A stretch of 64,000 nucleotides of DNA, from the NCBI RefSeq assembly GCF_014145635.1, contig NZ_JACHTC010000001.1:62001-126000 (forward strand), read 5' to 3'. This document shows, in pieces, positions 1 to 10,274 of the stretch (the first letter of the stretch is position 1; every line of letters starts with the position of its first letter). The notes below the pieces were generated by a model. The model did no database searches. It was not told the DNA's origin and saw only the letters and a list, made by a program, of their open reading frames with translations. The DNA is from Myroides sp. WP-1. Lineage in GTDB: Bacteria > Bacteroidota > Bacteroidia > Flavobacteriales > Flavobacteriaceae. Position numbers and translations under genes: made by a program.

Positions 1-82
1 TAGATAAAAAATCAAGGTTTTCAATGATTGTCCCGATTTCACGTTTTGCAGACCTTTGTATCTCACAATAAAATAAAATTTT

Positions 83-556
83 ATGAAAAAAGTAAACACA
101 AAAATTGCGTTTTTAGGCATATTAGCCACATTAGCCACATTGACATTTGGAACAGTTGCTACAAGTTGTAGTAAAAATGATGATAATGACGGATACGAAC
201 AACCAGCAGAAGGCACTATTGATGCTGCTGTGGGAACGTATAAAGGAAAGTTAAGCACAAGTGATAGAAATGGTGCGTATGAATGGTTCGATGCTATTGT
301 TATCGTTACAAAAGAAGGAACTAATAAATTAAAAATTACCGCAAAATCAGGTGAAGAATATTCTTATGTAACGCCTAAAACTTTCACTGTAGAAACTTGT
401 GCTTGTTTTGGCGAGAACACACAGGACATTGTTTCCTTAACAGGTAGTTTAGAAGGTATTTTTCACTATTATGGTTCTAATAAAAACATTAGTGTTAATA
501 CAGATGAACAGTCCGCAACAGATGTTTATTTTGAGTTTGATGGCGTAAAACAATAG
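83..556 (+). CDS. Predicted exported lipoprotein, unknown function
   Basis: Not recognised as a named family. The N-terminus is lysine-rich, then hydrophobic to about residue 25, ending in ATSC with Cys29 as the probable lipidated residue. An acidic run (KNDDND) follows, as in Bacteroidota lipoproteins exported to the cell surface. The remaining ~125 residues look beta-rich, with alternating V, T, Y and I, and hold two further cysteines close together (ETCACF). A small lipocalin-like or beta-barrel fold is possible but not shown. It lies 62 bp before another lipoprotein gene on the same strand, so the two may be co-transcribed. The ATG at 83 is well placed for the signal peptide. Confidence 0.75.
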   Translation: MKKVNTKIAFLGILATLATLTFGTVATSCSKNDDNDGYEQPAEGTIDAAVGTYKGKLSTSDRNGAYEWFDAIVIVTKEGTNKLKITAKSGEEYSYVTPKTFTVETCACFGENTQDIVSLTGSLEGIFHYYGSNKNISVNTDEQSATDVYFEFDGVKQ

Positions 557-618
557 ATTAAATGCTTTTTTAGCAAGTAAAACGTTTATCTTTAGCCTAT
601 CAAAAACATATAAAAAAA

Positions 619-1623
619 ATGAAAAAAACAGCTCTTATTTTTGGACTATCAGCTTTGATAGTTTCCTGTAATCAATCTGCAAAACAGCAGGAAGGTACAG
701 AAGATTCCACAGAAGTTACCGTTGAAGCAAACGAAGTTAAAACAGAAGAAGCGAATCCCGCTGCCGATTTCAATATAGAAGATGTTGCGTTTTCTACTGC
801 CGATATAGGTGATTTTCCTTTTATCAATCTTCCAGAAGGATTAGAAGCTCATAAAGGTGCTATAGAAAGAAAATTTGATATTTGTTTCTTTCCAATCAAT
901 GGTGTCATGACTCCTTTTGAAGGTAAATTATATAAGGCAAATGTTGGTGCAGTTCGCGGTGAAGAATATTCGCAACGATATTTTGAAAAAAGTATGGAAG
1001 ATTATTTGCTTTCCGTAGGAGCGGTTAAAGTTTTTGATGGTGAAATCACCAAAGAAGAATACGAACGTTATAACGAACAAGACCCGAATAAAGGTGGTTC
1101 TGGAGATATGGGCTATTGGAATCAAAACATCAAGTTTTTTGTTATTCGAAGTAAAGAAAAAGGAAATATTTATATCCAGTTCACATCTAATAATGCAGGA
1201 GGAAAATTAAATATTGTACAGGAAGAAGCTTTTAAACAAACCATAACCAAAGTTAGTGCAGATGATATTGCGAAGGATTTGACTGAAAAAGGGAAATCGA
1301 TTTTATACATCAATTTCGATGTAGATAAGTCTAATATTACGGCTGAAGGAAAAGAAGTGGTCACACAAATTGCAGAAGCACTTCAAAAAGATAAAAACTT
1401 AAACATTTCGATCGAAGGTCATACCGACAATACAGGTGATGCTGTTCATAACAAAAAATTATCGAATGATCGTGCAAATTCGGTGATGAATGTTTTAATC
1501 ACAGGCGGAATTGATAAAGCTCGATTATCAGCTATAGGTTTCGGTTCTGAAAAACCTTTGGTAATCAACAATTCGGACGAAAATAAAGCTAAAAATCGTC
1601 GAGTTGAATTGGTGAAAAAGTAA
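619..1623 (+). CDS. OmpA-family lipoprotein
   Basis: Outer-membrane lipoprotein predicted to bind peptidoglycan through a C-terminal OmpA domain. The signal peptide ends at LIVSC, with Cys17 lipidated, followed by a Q/E/T-rich acidic linker to about residue 50. The middle part (about 55-215) is unassigned. Residues about 225-334 form the OmpA/MotB domain: INFDVDKSNI, the EGHTDNTGD motif, LSNDRANSV and the closing NRRVEL, so the Asp and Arg that contact diaminopimelate are present. The arrangement resembles other Flavobacteria proteins with a DUF4892-like or unknown N-terminal part plus OmpA. A strong terminator follows nine bases after the stop, so transcription probably ends here. Confidence 0.9.
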   Translation: MKKTALIFGLSALIVSCNQSAKQQEGTEDSTEVTVEANEVKTEEANPAADFNIEDVAFSTADIGDFPFINLPEGLEAHKGAIERKFDICFFPINGVMTPFEGKLYKANVGAVRGEEYSQRYFEKSMEDYLLSVGAVKVFDGEITKEEYERYNEQDPNKGGSGDMGYWNQNIKFFVIRSKEKGNIYIQFTSNNAGGKLNIVQEEAFKQTITKVSADDIAKDLTEKGKSILYINFDVDKSNITAEGKEVVTQIAEALQKDKNLNISIEGHTDNTGDAVHNKKLSNDRANSVMNVLITGGIDKARLSAIGFGSEKPLVINNSDENKAKNRRVELVKK

Positions 1624-1631
1624 GTAACAAT

Positions 1632-1669
1632 AAAAAGCTGTTTCTTGAAAAAGGGGAAACAGCTTTTTT
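1632..1669 (+). terminator. Rho-independent terminator after the OmpA lipoprotein
   Basis: The arms AAAAAGCTGTTTC and GAAACAGCTTTTTT form a 12-13 bp stem that ends in a T run. It lies immediately after the stop codon at 1623 and just before the next gene. Confidence 0.85.
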
Positions 1670-1681
1670 AATAAATCAAGA

Positions 1682-2620
1682 ATGAAAAAAAATATTATAA
1701 GCAGTTTATTATCCGTATTTATTTTGTTTAGTTGTAATTCTTCAGACGAAAACAAATTACCAGATAACAACAGTGAAATTATTAACACACCGTTCACAGA
1801 AGGTTCCGTTGAAATGGGAATTTTTAGTAACGACATTGACTTGGGGAAACTTATAGGAAAGATAGATTTCTCTAAAGCTAATACAAAAGAACAATACGAG
1901 CAGTTACTAGCCCACGATGCAGATGTAAAAACAATTTTTGATTTGATAGCGAATATGGGAAACCAAAATCCATTAGCAGCTTGGGCGGTAACGTTAAATA
2001 TTGCGGAATGTACTTATAACATTAAAAATGATGAAGTATTAGGGAAAGTTCGTGGTTTTGGATGGACAATGGATAATTATTATAATAAATCTCAGGATCA
2101 AGCAAGTCTTTACTTGGAAACGTTGGCCCAAACCGATAAAATTATTGAACAAGACAAAAAAATATATTCCTCTTATAAACCTTCTGAAAACAAAGGGTCT
2201 GGAGCAATAAACAATGTAGATTTTAGTCAGTTTAATAGGGAAATAAAAAACGACAAACAAACTATTTTAGGTTATGAATGCGATGTAGTTGTTTATACCC
2301 CAAAAATAAAAGATGAAAATGCACCAATGCAATTACAAAAATTAGTTGTTTATACTTCGCCATTGTTTAATAACGTTATTAATTTTGCACATCCGTTTTA
2401 TTTAGAAGAAGATCAGGGAATTTTACGTTTAGATATTTATTATTTGAATAATGAAACCCCAACCTTGGTAATGAAGCCTAAGGAAATTAAAGAAATAAAA
2501 CTTACAGCAGACGATTTAACAAGTAGAACCACTATTCCGGTTTATACACAAGATGATATCAATTGGGGGTTTAAAGCTTTAGGTATTATGATGAGTGGAT
2601 GGGGAATGTTAGAGAACTAA
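1682..2620 (+). CDS. Predicted lipoprotein, unknown function (312 aa)
   Basis: Exported lipoprotein. The N-terminus has two lysines, a hydrophobic core and the lipobox LFSC (Cys18), followed by an Asn/Asp/Glu-rich stretch typical of surface-exposed Bacteroidota lipoproteins. The body contains a mixed alpha/beta region, including YECDVVVYTPKI, and ends close to a WGMLEN tail. It resembles DUF4412-type proteins in that a lipoprotein carries an 'ILGYECDVVVYTP' segment, but the match is only impressionistic. The ATG lies 12 bp after a terminator, so it probably has its own promoter or is reached by read-through. No enzyme motif is visible. Confidence 0.75.
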   Translation: MKKNIISSLLSVFILFSCNSSDENKLPDNNSEIINTPFTEGSVEMGIFSNDIDLGKLIGKIDFSKANTKEQYEQLLAHDADVKTIFDLIANMGNQNPLAAWAVTLNIAECTYNIKNDEVLGKVRGFGWTMDNYYNKSQDQASLYLETLAQTDKIIEQDKKIYSSYKPSENKGSGAINNVDFSQFNREIKNDKQTILGYECDVVVYTPKIKDENAPMQLQKLVVYTSPLFNNVINFAHPFYLEEDQGILRLDIYYLNNETPTLVMKPKEIKEIKLTADDLTSRTTIPVYTQDDINWGFKALGIMMSGWGMLEN

Positions 2621-2857
2621 AATTGATATGACCCGATAACTATTATTTTTCATTTTGATGATTTTGAGTCATGCAAATGTTCAGGAAATTCGATATAAAT
2701 TTTCAAAGACATCATTGCTCAAATAGATGAAAAACAAAACGCTATATCATATTCATTAAATTTTGTATATTTGCTACGAGCTAACGGAAATGTGTTGAAA
2801 ATAAAAGCAATAATCGCCGTTATCAAATCGTTACCTGATTATTTTGATAATTTTTAT

Positions 2858-2889
2858 AAAAGCTTAGTATTCAACTGATACAGCTTTTT
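2858..2889 (+). terminator. Probable terminator hairpin
   Basis: AAAAGCT and AGCTTTT arms, with inner arms GTAT and ATAC around a short loop, followed by TTTTTC. It lies about 240 bp after the lipoprotein stop at 2620 and could end that transcript. The stretch between them has no open frame. Confidence 0.5.
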
Positions 2890-4147
2890 CTTGAAAACTT
2901 TAAAATAAAATTTGTATTTTCTAATACATTTTAGTTAGTTTAATGAAAATATTATTTTGATACTTTAGCTGTATGAATTTTTTAATTCTCCTATCAATAA
3001 TGTCAATATGTTTTAATTCATTTGTTCTATTATCTTTTAAAAATAGATACAAGTTCTTGACATCAGGGGGCATGTTATCAACAGAATTAATATTATGTTT
3101 ATAACATGAATTAATACATATTGCATAACTTATACTCATAACTGAGTTAAGTTAAATTCTGTATTTAAAATCTATTTGCATTAATACATTTAATTTTATC
3201 GTTGGTGAATAACATAACAAGATGTGATTTAAAAACTATATTTTTATATCCCAAGTTTCCTAGGCTTATTTAAACAAGTAAGTAAAGTTAAAGAAATACA
3301 TTGTATATAATAAATTATATTTAGTATTGAGTAATGATAATGAATATGTTTGACTCTTTTGGTTAAATAAAATAGTTAAAACATGCTATTTAGATGTTGG
3401 TTTAAGTGAATAATTGTGATATTTATTAGTTTTTTTTAAATACAAGATGGTTGATGTATTTTTATTTGTATTCTATTGGATTATTTTATATTTTTGTATT
3501 ACGATCATACAACAAACAAGTTTTACTTTTACTGATTTTATATTAAAATTTAATTCAAAATATAGTGGGGACTAATAATGAGTTAATATTTTTTAGAACA
3601 ATAAAACAGAATATTAGTATTTGTAGAGCAATTTTTTTCTAAGAATCCTACTGTAGGATTTAAAACTTAACAGTGATTTTGATTCAAAAAAGACTATTTA
3701 GAAAGTCTGAAAAAACAAACTCACCCTGCCAAAAGGCGGGGTGAGTTTGTTTTTAAAAATAGTTATCTTCATTGTCTGGTTTGAATAGTAAGTAAAAGAA
3801 ATATAATTTTCAAATTTGAGAGTTTAAAATCATCAAGTTTATTTCCTGAGTTTTTTTAAATATCATCTGCATATTATAATTAAATCTTAATCAATACTTA
3901 TTGCAATAATACTCATGCTTTTCATAATATTTAGTGCACTCTTTAGAGTGATGTTTTTTAAATGGTTATCTGGAAATAGTTTACCTGATCATCACGTTAT
4001 TAATTATCTTGAGGTAAGAGATTAAAAGGTCAGATCTATCAGTTTTTTGCTAATGTTGTTCTTTTGTTACAAGAATAATATGTTAGCTTACAAGCTCAAT
4101 ATATAGATGGAACAAATGGGATTAGTCTCTAATTGATACACTTTTGT
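2890..4147. other. Gene-poor AT-rich stretch
   Basis: About 1.25 kb of very AT-rich sequence with stops in every frame and no gene that can be supported. The only strong signal is the hairpin at 3711-3754. It forms the left part of a 3.5 kb decayed region between two chromosomal-type genes and probably holds mutated remains of older genes. Confidence 0.6.
3711..3754. terminator. Very strong bidirectional terminator hairpin, orphan
   Basis: A 20 bp stem from 3711-3730 and 3735-3754 with one G-T wobble and an AAAA loop. It is flanked by A's on the left and T's on the right, so it works in both directions. No intact gene lies within 1 kb on the left or 2.4 kb on the right, so it probably marks the end of a gene that has since decayed. 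Confidence 0.85.
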
Positions 4148-4453
4148 ATGGATTGGTTCTCTAAAGAAGAAGAAAGTTAAGTTAAAAATAAAATTCAACA
4201 TATTCACAAAACAATAGAGAGTCATATCAAACAGAGCCGAAGTGAGTCAGTAATAAAATATTGTGCTAAAAGTATTGATAGCTTACAAAAAAGTTGCTGT
4301 ATAGAGCTAATTTATTCACGCCTACAATCAAGTGACCAAAAAATTCATAAGAAGAATATTTACTTTACTTTGAAAAATGTGAAAAAACAACTAGAAACTT
4401 TAGGTACTCGTAATAGTTATAGTAAAACCAAAAGAGAAACCACTTTAATGTGA
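4148..4453 (+). pseudogene. Broken ~101-codon reading frame
   Basis: An ATG at 4148 starts a frame that meets TAA at codon 11 and is then open for 90 codons to TGA at 4453. The open part has protein-like composition with a Lys/Ser/Gln-rich helical pattern (for example IESHIKQSRSES and KNVKKQLETLGT). The lack of an alternative start after the stop suggests a decayed gene. The family is not recognised. Confidence 0.4.
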
Positions 4454-4939
4454 ATAAAGAATACCATATGTAAAATGAGTAACTTGGGCTTACTTATAAT
4501 ATTTCATTTAATTACTGAAAATGAATTTGTTACATAGGTTGCAATTGTGCAAAGATCAATCGATATTACTCCTTAATGGATTACCTGGAGACCTTTGAAT
4601 AAAGGTATAGACAACAAAGTAAAGAAATAGTAATAGATATTTGGAATAGTGACGAAGAAAATTATCTATATTTATTTGAGAATGAAATAACACTTTGTGT
4701 AAAATAATTAAATTTTACACAGAACAACTATAAGAACAAAGGTAGTTAAAAAAAACTAGATTTAATAGAAGAACTCTTGATAGGTGATGAATTTGAAAAT
4801 TGATAAAAGTGATAGAAGAGTAAATGTAGTCTAGAGGTGAATTATCCTATAACAATAACATCTACGTGTTCTTCTCCGTTGAGTAATTTTGTTTTTACTA
4901 GTTCTGTAATTAAAAAGAGGAATAGTATATAACCGCTTA

Positions 4940-5150
4940 GATCTGAAAGGAAAGTAGATTATAAATACGATTATACAAAGTCTATGAAAATTTGTCGTAA
5001 AATTGAAAAGCAGTTTAATTTAACTCTATTAATTAAACAAACACAGAGAAAACTAAACAAATTCAATTCACACCAATAGACTATACCAAGCGCATTTAAA
5101 AAAAACTCAAAATAGCCTTAGTGATACTGTATACCTAAATGCTATAGCTG
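4940..5150 (+). pseudogene. Relaxase (MobB-like) gene remnant
   Basis: This stretch is clearly similar at the DNA level to part of the intact relaxase gene at 54161-55426, around 54525-54725. Shared blocks include AAATTGAAAAGCAGTTTAA and TTCACACCA/TTTACACCAGTAGACTA. They correspond to the residues after the HIH motif of the intact protein (KTCREIEKQFNL onward). The remnant has several substitutions, small indels and stops, and neither end of the gene is recognisable. It shows that a second, older copy of the same type of mobilization module once lay here. Confidence 0.7.
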
Positions 5151-6162
5151 TCTCTAAAAGACGAACTTGAAAATATAGACGCAACTATTTTTATTGAACG
5201 ATTAAAGGAAATAAAATCTTTAGAAGTGGCCTATATAACATTTAAAAACTCATCTGAAAGTGATAGAATTTATGATTATTGTTGTAAAAATGGATTACAT
5301 TTTAAGCAACCTGGATTAGTTGATTCCAAGCGTTTTGGACTGCATGTTTTATGATGCTAATTAAGCAAAGATCAGAAGTAGAAAAAATGTAAAACATAAA
5401 ATGGCTCGTTTTACAATTGATCAACAGTTGAATGATAATTAATTGTTGAAGATTTTTAATTTTTGAAAGCGATTGTAAGGTCGTGATCCTTCCACTTAGA
5501 TAAGTTTAAAGGTATTTATCTAGATACGAATCTTGTTAGTTTTTCAAGAATTGTTCATAATTATTTTATTGAAAATAAAGGATTTAATAGTTGGAAAGAT
5601 TTATTAGAGGAGCGATCGACCTAAAGATAACTAAATTTTATTGCTGTAAATAAGCATGTTTGACGCCTAATACAATCTCTAACTACTTTTTATATATTTC
5701 CTTATTAGTCATTAGTATTTTTGAATGATAATAAGCTATACACTAGCAAAAGGAGGAAAGCGTTATCATAGAATAGGAGCGTATTCATCTGTTTTTTTAA
5801 TCGTTTCGCTGAAGTAAAATGTTATACCTCGCGATACAATAAATCACATCCTAGCATTCATAGGGGTTCATCATCAATTTGCATGTTTTTGTACCACACT
5901 TTTTTCAAAGTAATTCAAACGAAAATCAACTGAATGATTTTAACAGTTTTATCGGAGGGAATGGGGGAGTTTGGTGAGGAATTGGTAATTGGGTAATTGT
6001 TTTTGGAAAACTTTGTTATACAGGACTATCTTTCAATATAAAAGGATTAATTATACTAGGGTCTAATAATAGAGACTCATCTAAAAAAGTTGTTTAATAA
6101 AGAATTCGTGAGATAAGTAGCTTAGAATTCCTCTGTTTTTTATATAAAAAATGTTACAAGAC
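5151..6162. other. Decayed stretch without intact genes
   Basis: About 1 kb with no supportable gene. Short protein-like frames interrupted by stops occur near 5165-5355 (around 60 codons, including SLEVAYITFKNSSES) and near 5500-5620. These look like remains of coding sequence continuing from the relaxase remnant on the left. No inverted repeats of a complete insertion sequence were found. Confidence 0.5.
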
Positions 6163-8517
6163 CTACTTCAGTACGCCATTTTTGTAGTTTTCTTTTTTAA
6201 TTATTGTATTTGTTTTTGTGTCCAAGTAAACAGTTCTACCATGACGTACACCATCTTTTATTTTGCGTTCTTCTTTCAAATCATTTCCTTTCTCTTGAAA
6301 CACAAAATTACCAGAATATAAAGATCCATTTAGTGTCAAGTATTTTTCATCTTTTAAGATATTATCATCATAATTAGCCTCTATTTTTACTTCTTGATCA
6401 TAGTAATAATAAGTCCAATTACCTGTCTTATTTTTTTTAAAAAAGTCTCCAATGATTTCAGGGTTATTCTTTGAATTATATAAAACAAATTGTCCGTCTT
6501 TATATCCTGTTTCATTTGAATTATCTCTAGTGGATAGAATAAAATTATATTCAAAAGAATAAGGATTAATTTCGTTTTCTATAGTTACTCTATATTCTTG
6601 TGAAGCATACGTATTGTTGTCATAGTATTCTGTTTTCTTACATTTATAGCTATCAGACTTTAAATTATAAATCTCGTATTTGTTTCTGATCGTTGAACTT
6701 AGTTTATCATAGGTGATTAATTCAGTTAAATCCCCATGATTAAACAGCATTTTTTCTATTGGTTTATTATTTGCATTCCATATCCAAAGATCGCCATGTA
6801 ATTGATCATTTTTGTAATTGAAAGTCTTATCTACTTTTCCTTCTACTTGATATTGAATCCATTTTCCTTCCTTTAACCCTTTTTCATAATTTCCTTTTTC
6901 GTATGTAAAATAAGGTGTTCCATATTCATCATGATCAACATATCGGTGTAACCATTCACCTTCTTTTAGATCATTTTTAAAAAGACCTTTTGCCATCATT
7001 TGATTAAGCGAATCCTTAACCTCAAATAAACCATCTAGTTTGCCTTGTTTAAAAGTAGAGTTTTCTAGTACTTTTTGATATACATATCGACTACAATCTT
7101 CTAAATCTGTGTCTTCACCTTCTTCATCGCAAGGTGTTTTTTCTTGATTAAGATAGGAATATCTAACAGATTTCCCATCTAATTCTCCGTTGACAAAGTT
7201 TGCTTTGAGGTACAGTTCATTTGAATAAGGTTTGGCTACGCCATTAGCATCGCTGTACTTTGTATAATAGTACTTCCATTCACCAGTTTGCAAATCGTGA
7301 TTGTACATTCCTTCACTTCTTAAAGCTTTAGTGATGTCATAAGTTTTCCATTTTCCATATTTCTCTCCATTTAAATAATTTCCTTGACTCATTAAGGTCA
7401 ATTGGAGGGTATCTGTTCGAATGACTCCTCCAAGAAGCATTCTATTTACATCGAGATAAATTTTATAAGCACCATGAAGTTTATCGTTTTTATACTCACC
7501 TATGATTAAGCTGTCTCCTTGGATATCTTGAAAGGATCCATTTTTAATTCCATGGGTATAATGCTCCAGTTTTAGTACTCTTTCTTTTTTATTTTCTTCA
7601 AAAAAAAGTAATTTCCAAGCTCCATTTTTCTCGTCATTCAGAAACTCCCCAGTTAGTTTTAATTGTAAGCTACCCGTTTCTGGACTATAGGAATAACTTG
7701 AATAGGTGCCGTTTTGAATATCGTTTTTATATGTACTTACATAGGATAATTTATCTTGGTTGTAGATTTTTAGTGCTCCATTTTTTTTTCCGTTAATCAT
7801 GGTTGTTTCAGCTTCAAGATTTCCTTCCTCGTCATACTCTTTAATCAACCCATTTTCAATTCCGTTATTGAAATTTCCAGATTTTTTTAAATTTCCGTTT
7901 TCATAGTACACTTTAAAGTTGCCATTCAACTTGCCATGGGCTAAAATATATTCTGATTGAAGAGTTCCATCAGCATAGTAGTCTCTTTTTTTGCCATTGT
8001 CGTTATCATAAGCACCGCCTTTTTTGATTAGTATAATCTTATATGCTGTTAAACTTCTATCAAGCCAATCTTCGTCTTTTCGTTTTTCAGTCGAAACTTG
8101 AAGGGTGAAATTTGAATTTGCATAGGTAGAAATTATTTGATTATTTTCAATTTCACTATTTATGAGTTTATAGCCAGCTGAACTAATAGAGTTCTGGATA
8201 ACGCTATAAGATTCCTTATTAAAAATGGAATAAGATATTTTATTCGGATAACCTTCATCGGTGTATAAATAAAGCCAAGCTTCTGCTTTATCGCTATAAT
8301 AGTCTTTATTGTATGACCAAGCAATGGTGTTGTAGTTGTATGCGCTTCCTTTTTCAGAATCATAGTACGTCCACTTTCTGTTGAGAAGCGCTTGATTAAC
8401 TTCTTCCCAATTTCTTTTATTACATAGTGTTGCTAAATCATTTAAGGTTAATTTTTGCGCATAAATTGTAGGAGCACCAAATACAAGAAGTGTAAAATAG
8501 AGTAAAAATTGTTTCAT
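6163..8517 (-). CDS. Secreted MORN / YwqK-type repeat protein (784 aa)
   Basis: Large exported repeat protein. A signal peptide covers about residues 1-20 (ending IYAQ). An N-terminal domain to about residue 170 has no recognised family. From about residue 180 to the end run some two dozen MORN/YwqK-like units of 20-25 residues with the pattern G.xxNGxxxGxWxxY, for example SGNFNNGIENGLIKEY and GLKEGKWIQYQ. Such units form stacked beta-hairpins. In Bacteroidota such proteins are often annotated as antitoxin-like YwqK proteins, but a toxin partner is not seen here. The role is unknown. A TATGTTTG box on the minus strand at 8681-8688 may be its promoter, giving a long leader. Confidence 0.85.
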   Translation of the reverse strand: MKQFLLYFTLLVFGAPTIYAQKLTLNDLATLCNKRNWEEVNQALLNRKWTYYDSEKGSAYNYNTIAWSYNKDYYSDKAEAWLYLYTDEGYPNKISYSIFNKESYSVIQNSISSAGYKLINSEIENNQIISTYANSNFTLQVSTEKRKDEDWLDRSLTAYKIILIKKGGAYDNDNGKKRDYYADGTLQSEYILAHGKLNGNFKVYYENGNLKKSGNFNNGIENGLIKEYDEEGNLEAETTMINGKKNGALKIYNQDKLSYVSTYKNDIQNGTYSSYSYSPETGSLQLKLTGEFLNDEKNGAWKLLFFEENKKERVLKLEHYTHGIKNGSFQDIQGDSLIIGEYKNDKLHGAYKIYLDVNRMLLGGVIRTDTLQLTLMSQGNYLNGEKYGKWKTYDITKALRSEGMYNHDLQTGEWKYYYTKYSDANGVAKPYSNELYLKANFVNGELDGKSVRYSYLNQEKTPCDEEGEDTDLEDCSRYVYQKVLENSTFKQGKLDGLFEVKDSLNQMMAKGLFKNDLKEGEWLHRYVDHDEYGTPYFTYEKGNYEKGLKEGKWIQYQVEGKVDKTFNYKNDQLHGDLWIWNANNKPIEKMLFNHGDLTELITYDKLSSTIRNKYEIYNLKSDSYKCKKTEYYDNNTYASQEYRVTIENEINPYSFEYNFILSTRDNSNETGYKDGQFVLYNSKNNPEIIGDFFKKNKTGNWTYYYYDQEVKIEANYDDNILKDEKYLTLNGSLYSGNFVFQEKGNDLKEERKIKDGVRHGRTVYLDTKTNTIIKKENYKNGVLK

Positions 8518-8912
8518 CTAAAAAAAATATTTGTCTAGCGTATAATCAAGCTTACTTATTGAATGATAGGAATACGCTATTATTTAATAATGTTAATGAA
8601 TTTATGAATTTACGAAGCTTTATTTTTAAACAAACTATGCTATTCGATTGTTTTGTGAAATAAAGTTAAAATCAACGGGGCAAACATAGGAAAGATTAAT
8701 CTAAAAATAATAAAAATTTTCGTCAGATGTAGAATAATGAGAGTGTATGGATTTACGTTACGTCAAAGGGAATGTTAACACAATTTTATTTCGAATTCCA
8801 TAAAGGCGTGATTTGATTTAGAACTATTTCAAAAATAAATACAAATGTGTGCAATAGCATTGGACAATCTACCTATTTTATTTTACGTTAAGTTAGCAAG
8901 TCAATATTACAA
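8518..8912. other. Intergenic region with a likely minus-strand promoter
   Basis: 395 bp without a gene. On the minus strand it contains TATGTTTG (8688-8681), a perfect Bacteroidota -7 box, about 165 bp before the MORN-repeat gene start. No -33 TTTG is evident at the usual distance. Nothing else is supported. Confidence 0.4.
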
Positions 8913-9275
8913 TCATAAGTTAGTATAGTTTATGATTATTAGTTTTTTATTCATTTGTTCAGCCTTGGTCATGCTGTCTTTTGTTCCAGGAGAACTACCA
9001 TTCCAAAAAGCAAAAATCAGATCAGCATAAGCGACAATTTGTGTGTTGCGCGCAGAACATGCTTGTCTTCCTAAGAGTTCCCAATCAGGATAAAATATTT
9101 TCATTTCTAAATTATGCACCTTTGCAAATTGTTCAGCTAGTGTATCAGCTCCTTTTGCTCCACCTGAAACAATAGTGATTGGTACAATGTGATGTAATTT
9201 ACAATAGGTTGTTACTGTTTTATTTAGTAGCTGAAAATCTGTAAATTTTCTACTGCCAATAATAGCTAATTTCAT
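8913..9275 (-). CDS. DUF2493 (YspA-like, SLOG superfamily) protein 1
   Basis: Small Rossmann-like protein of about 120 residues starting MKLAIIGSRKF. The ATG at 9275 is preferred over an upstream in-frame ATG because homologues start at this motif. Family features are the GSR loop near the start, VSGGAKGADTLAEQFA in the middle, YPDWELLG, and the FAFWNGSSPGTKDS block near the C-terminus. DUF2493 belongs to the SLOG fold (relatives of DprA and lysine decarboxylase-like nucleotide-binding proteins), thought to bind nucleotide-derived ligands. It lies directly downstream of the AbaSI-type nuclease on the same strand. A second paralogue lies at 12148, so a role tied to the defence genes is likely but inferred. 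Confidence 0.9.
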   Translation of the reverse strand: MKLAIIGSRKFTDFQLLNKTVTTYCKLHHIVPITIVSGGAKGADTLAEQFAKVHNLEMKIFYPDWELLGRQACSARNTQIVAYADLIFAFWNGSSPGTKDSMTKAEQMNKKLIIINYTNL

Positions 9276-9350
9276 AATTCGAGTATTTTTCAGTAAAACT
9301 ATCATAACAAGGCGTCAAACTGTGTCCGCTATATTCTTTTCTTATTCAAA

Positions 9351-10214
9351 TCAATCAAAAAGCGCATTAGAATAGGTTTTGACTTGCTTTGAAATTCTGC
9401 GCCAAACTAGTCCATTTTCTTTATTTGATGCCTTTAAATCTAATTCATATACTCCCTTGAAGCGATACATAATATCTCCTAACGGGCTTTTTACTCGTGC
9501 AAATACAATTCGCTTATACCTATTTTCAGCTAGAATACGCTCAATATGAGAAATAATCTTTTCTTGATTTAATGAGATTTCTGTAATCAGGTCTTCGTCA
9601 TCTGATATGGTATTATTCCATCCATTGTTTTCATATAGTTTTGGAAACCAGATGGAAGTATCCTCTTCTTTCGGATGTCTGACACCACCTTTCCAAATTC
9701 CTTTGGGCTTATACGTATGACCAAAGCAATTCGCAGCGTCTACCATCGTTCTAAAAGCACAGTCATCGGTTAAGTCGATAAAGCCTTTATCAATATAAGT
9801 ATGTGAGCTATAATCCGCTTCAAAGTCCCAAGGTTTAAAATTTAAGTTATTTTTTTTATCAGTAATGATGATTTGAATCACTTCATCAATACGGTGATTA
9901 ATAGTAATTAAATCTTGTGATACATCTATTCTATAGACTTGATGTCCCGTAGCATTGATGATATCAAGTTCGCGTATTTCATCTCTGTTTATTTGGTTTT
10001 TGTGATGAGGTTCATCTACTTCAATATGAATTCCTAACTGCGGAAAGTACATGTCTGTTAAAGCTATTTCCTCAGGTCTACTGACATATTGCTGGGTTGT
10101 GAATTTTAATTCAAGGTCATTTAAAAGGTGCCAAATTCGGGTTACCACGTAATTTTCAAATCTCTTTTTTTGTGCTCTTGATAATTGTCTAGTAATGTAA
10201 TCGAGTTGATTCAT
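9351..10214 (-). CDS. AbaSI-family modification-dependent restriction endonuclease
   Basis: 287 residues, the usual family length. AbaSI and PvuRts1I relatives cut DNA containing (glucosyl-)5-hydroxymethylcytosine, a defence against T-even-type phages. The N-terminal half (about 1-135) is the Vsr-like nuclease domain, with VTRIWHLLNDLELKF, LTDMYFPQLGIHIEVDEPHH and YRIDV. The DMYFPQL...EVDE..H block holds the probable catalytic residues. The C-terminal half (about 140-287) is the SRA-like base-flipping domain, with GVRHPKEED, IWFPKLYENNGW, FARVKSPLGDIMYRFKGVYELD and the closing WRRISKQVKTY. The similarity is recalled from the family and is extensive along the whole length. Neighbours are DUF2493 and a WYL regulator. 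Its promoter lies inside an inverted repeat at 10275-10317. Confidence 0.9.
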   Translation of the reverse strand: MNQLDYITRQLSRAQKKRFENYVVTRIWHLLNDLELKFTTQQYVSRPEEIALTDMYFPQLGIHIEVDEPHHKNQINRDEIRELDIINATGHQVYRIDVSQDLITINHRIDEVIQIIITDKKNNLNFKPWDFEADYSSHTYIDKGFIDLTDDCAFRTMVDAANCFGHTYKPKGIWKGGVRHPKEEDTSIWFPKLYENNGWNNTISDDEDLITEISLNQEKIISHIERILAENRYKRIVFARVKSPLGDIMYRFKGVYELDLKASNKENGLVWRRISKQVKTYSNALFD

Positions 10215-10274
10215 TATTTGTTTTTTTGGTTAAATTTCTAGTAAAAATAAAAAAGTAGAATAATTGTTGTTTAG

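Noticed and set aside
928-1125. Minus-strand open frame inside the OmpA lipoprotein gene
   Set aside because: It lies wholly opposite a clear gene, has no family features and no promoter; a shadow frame.
5500-5640. AraC-like helix-turn-helix remnant
   Set aside because: A short stretch (TNLVSFSRIVHNYF) recalls an AraC HTH helix but is too short and interrupted to call.
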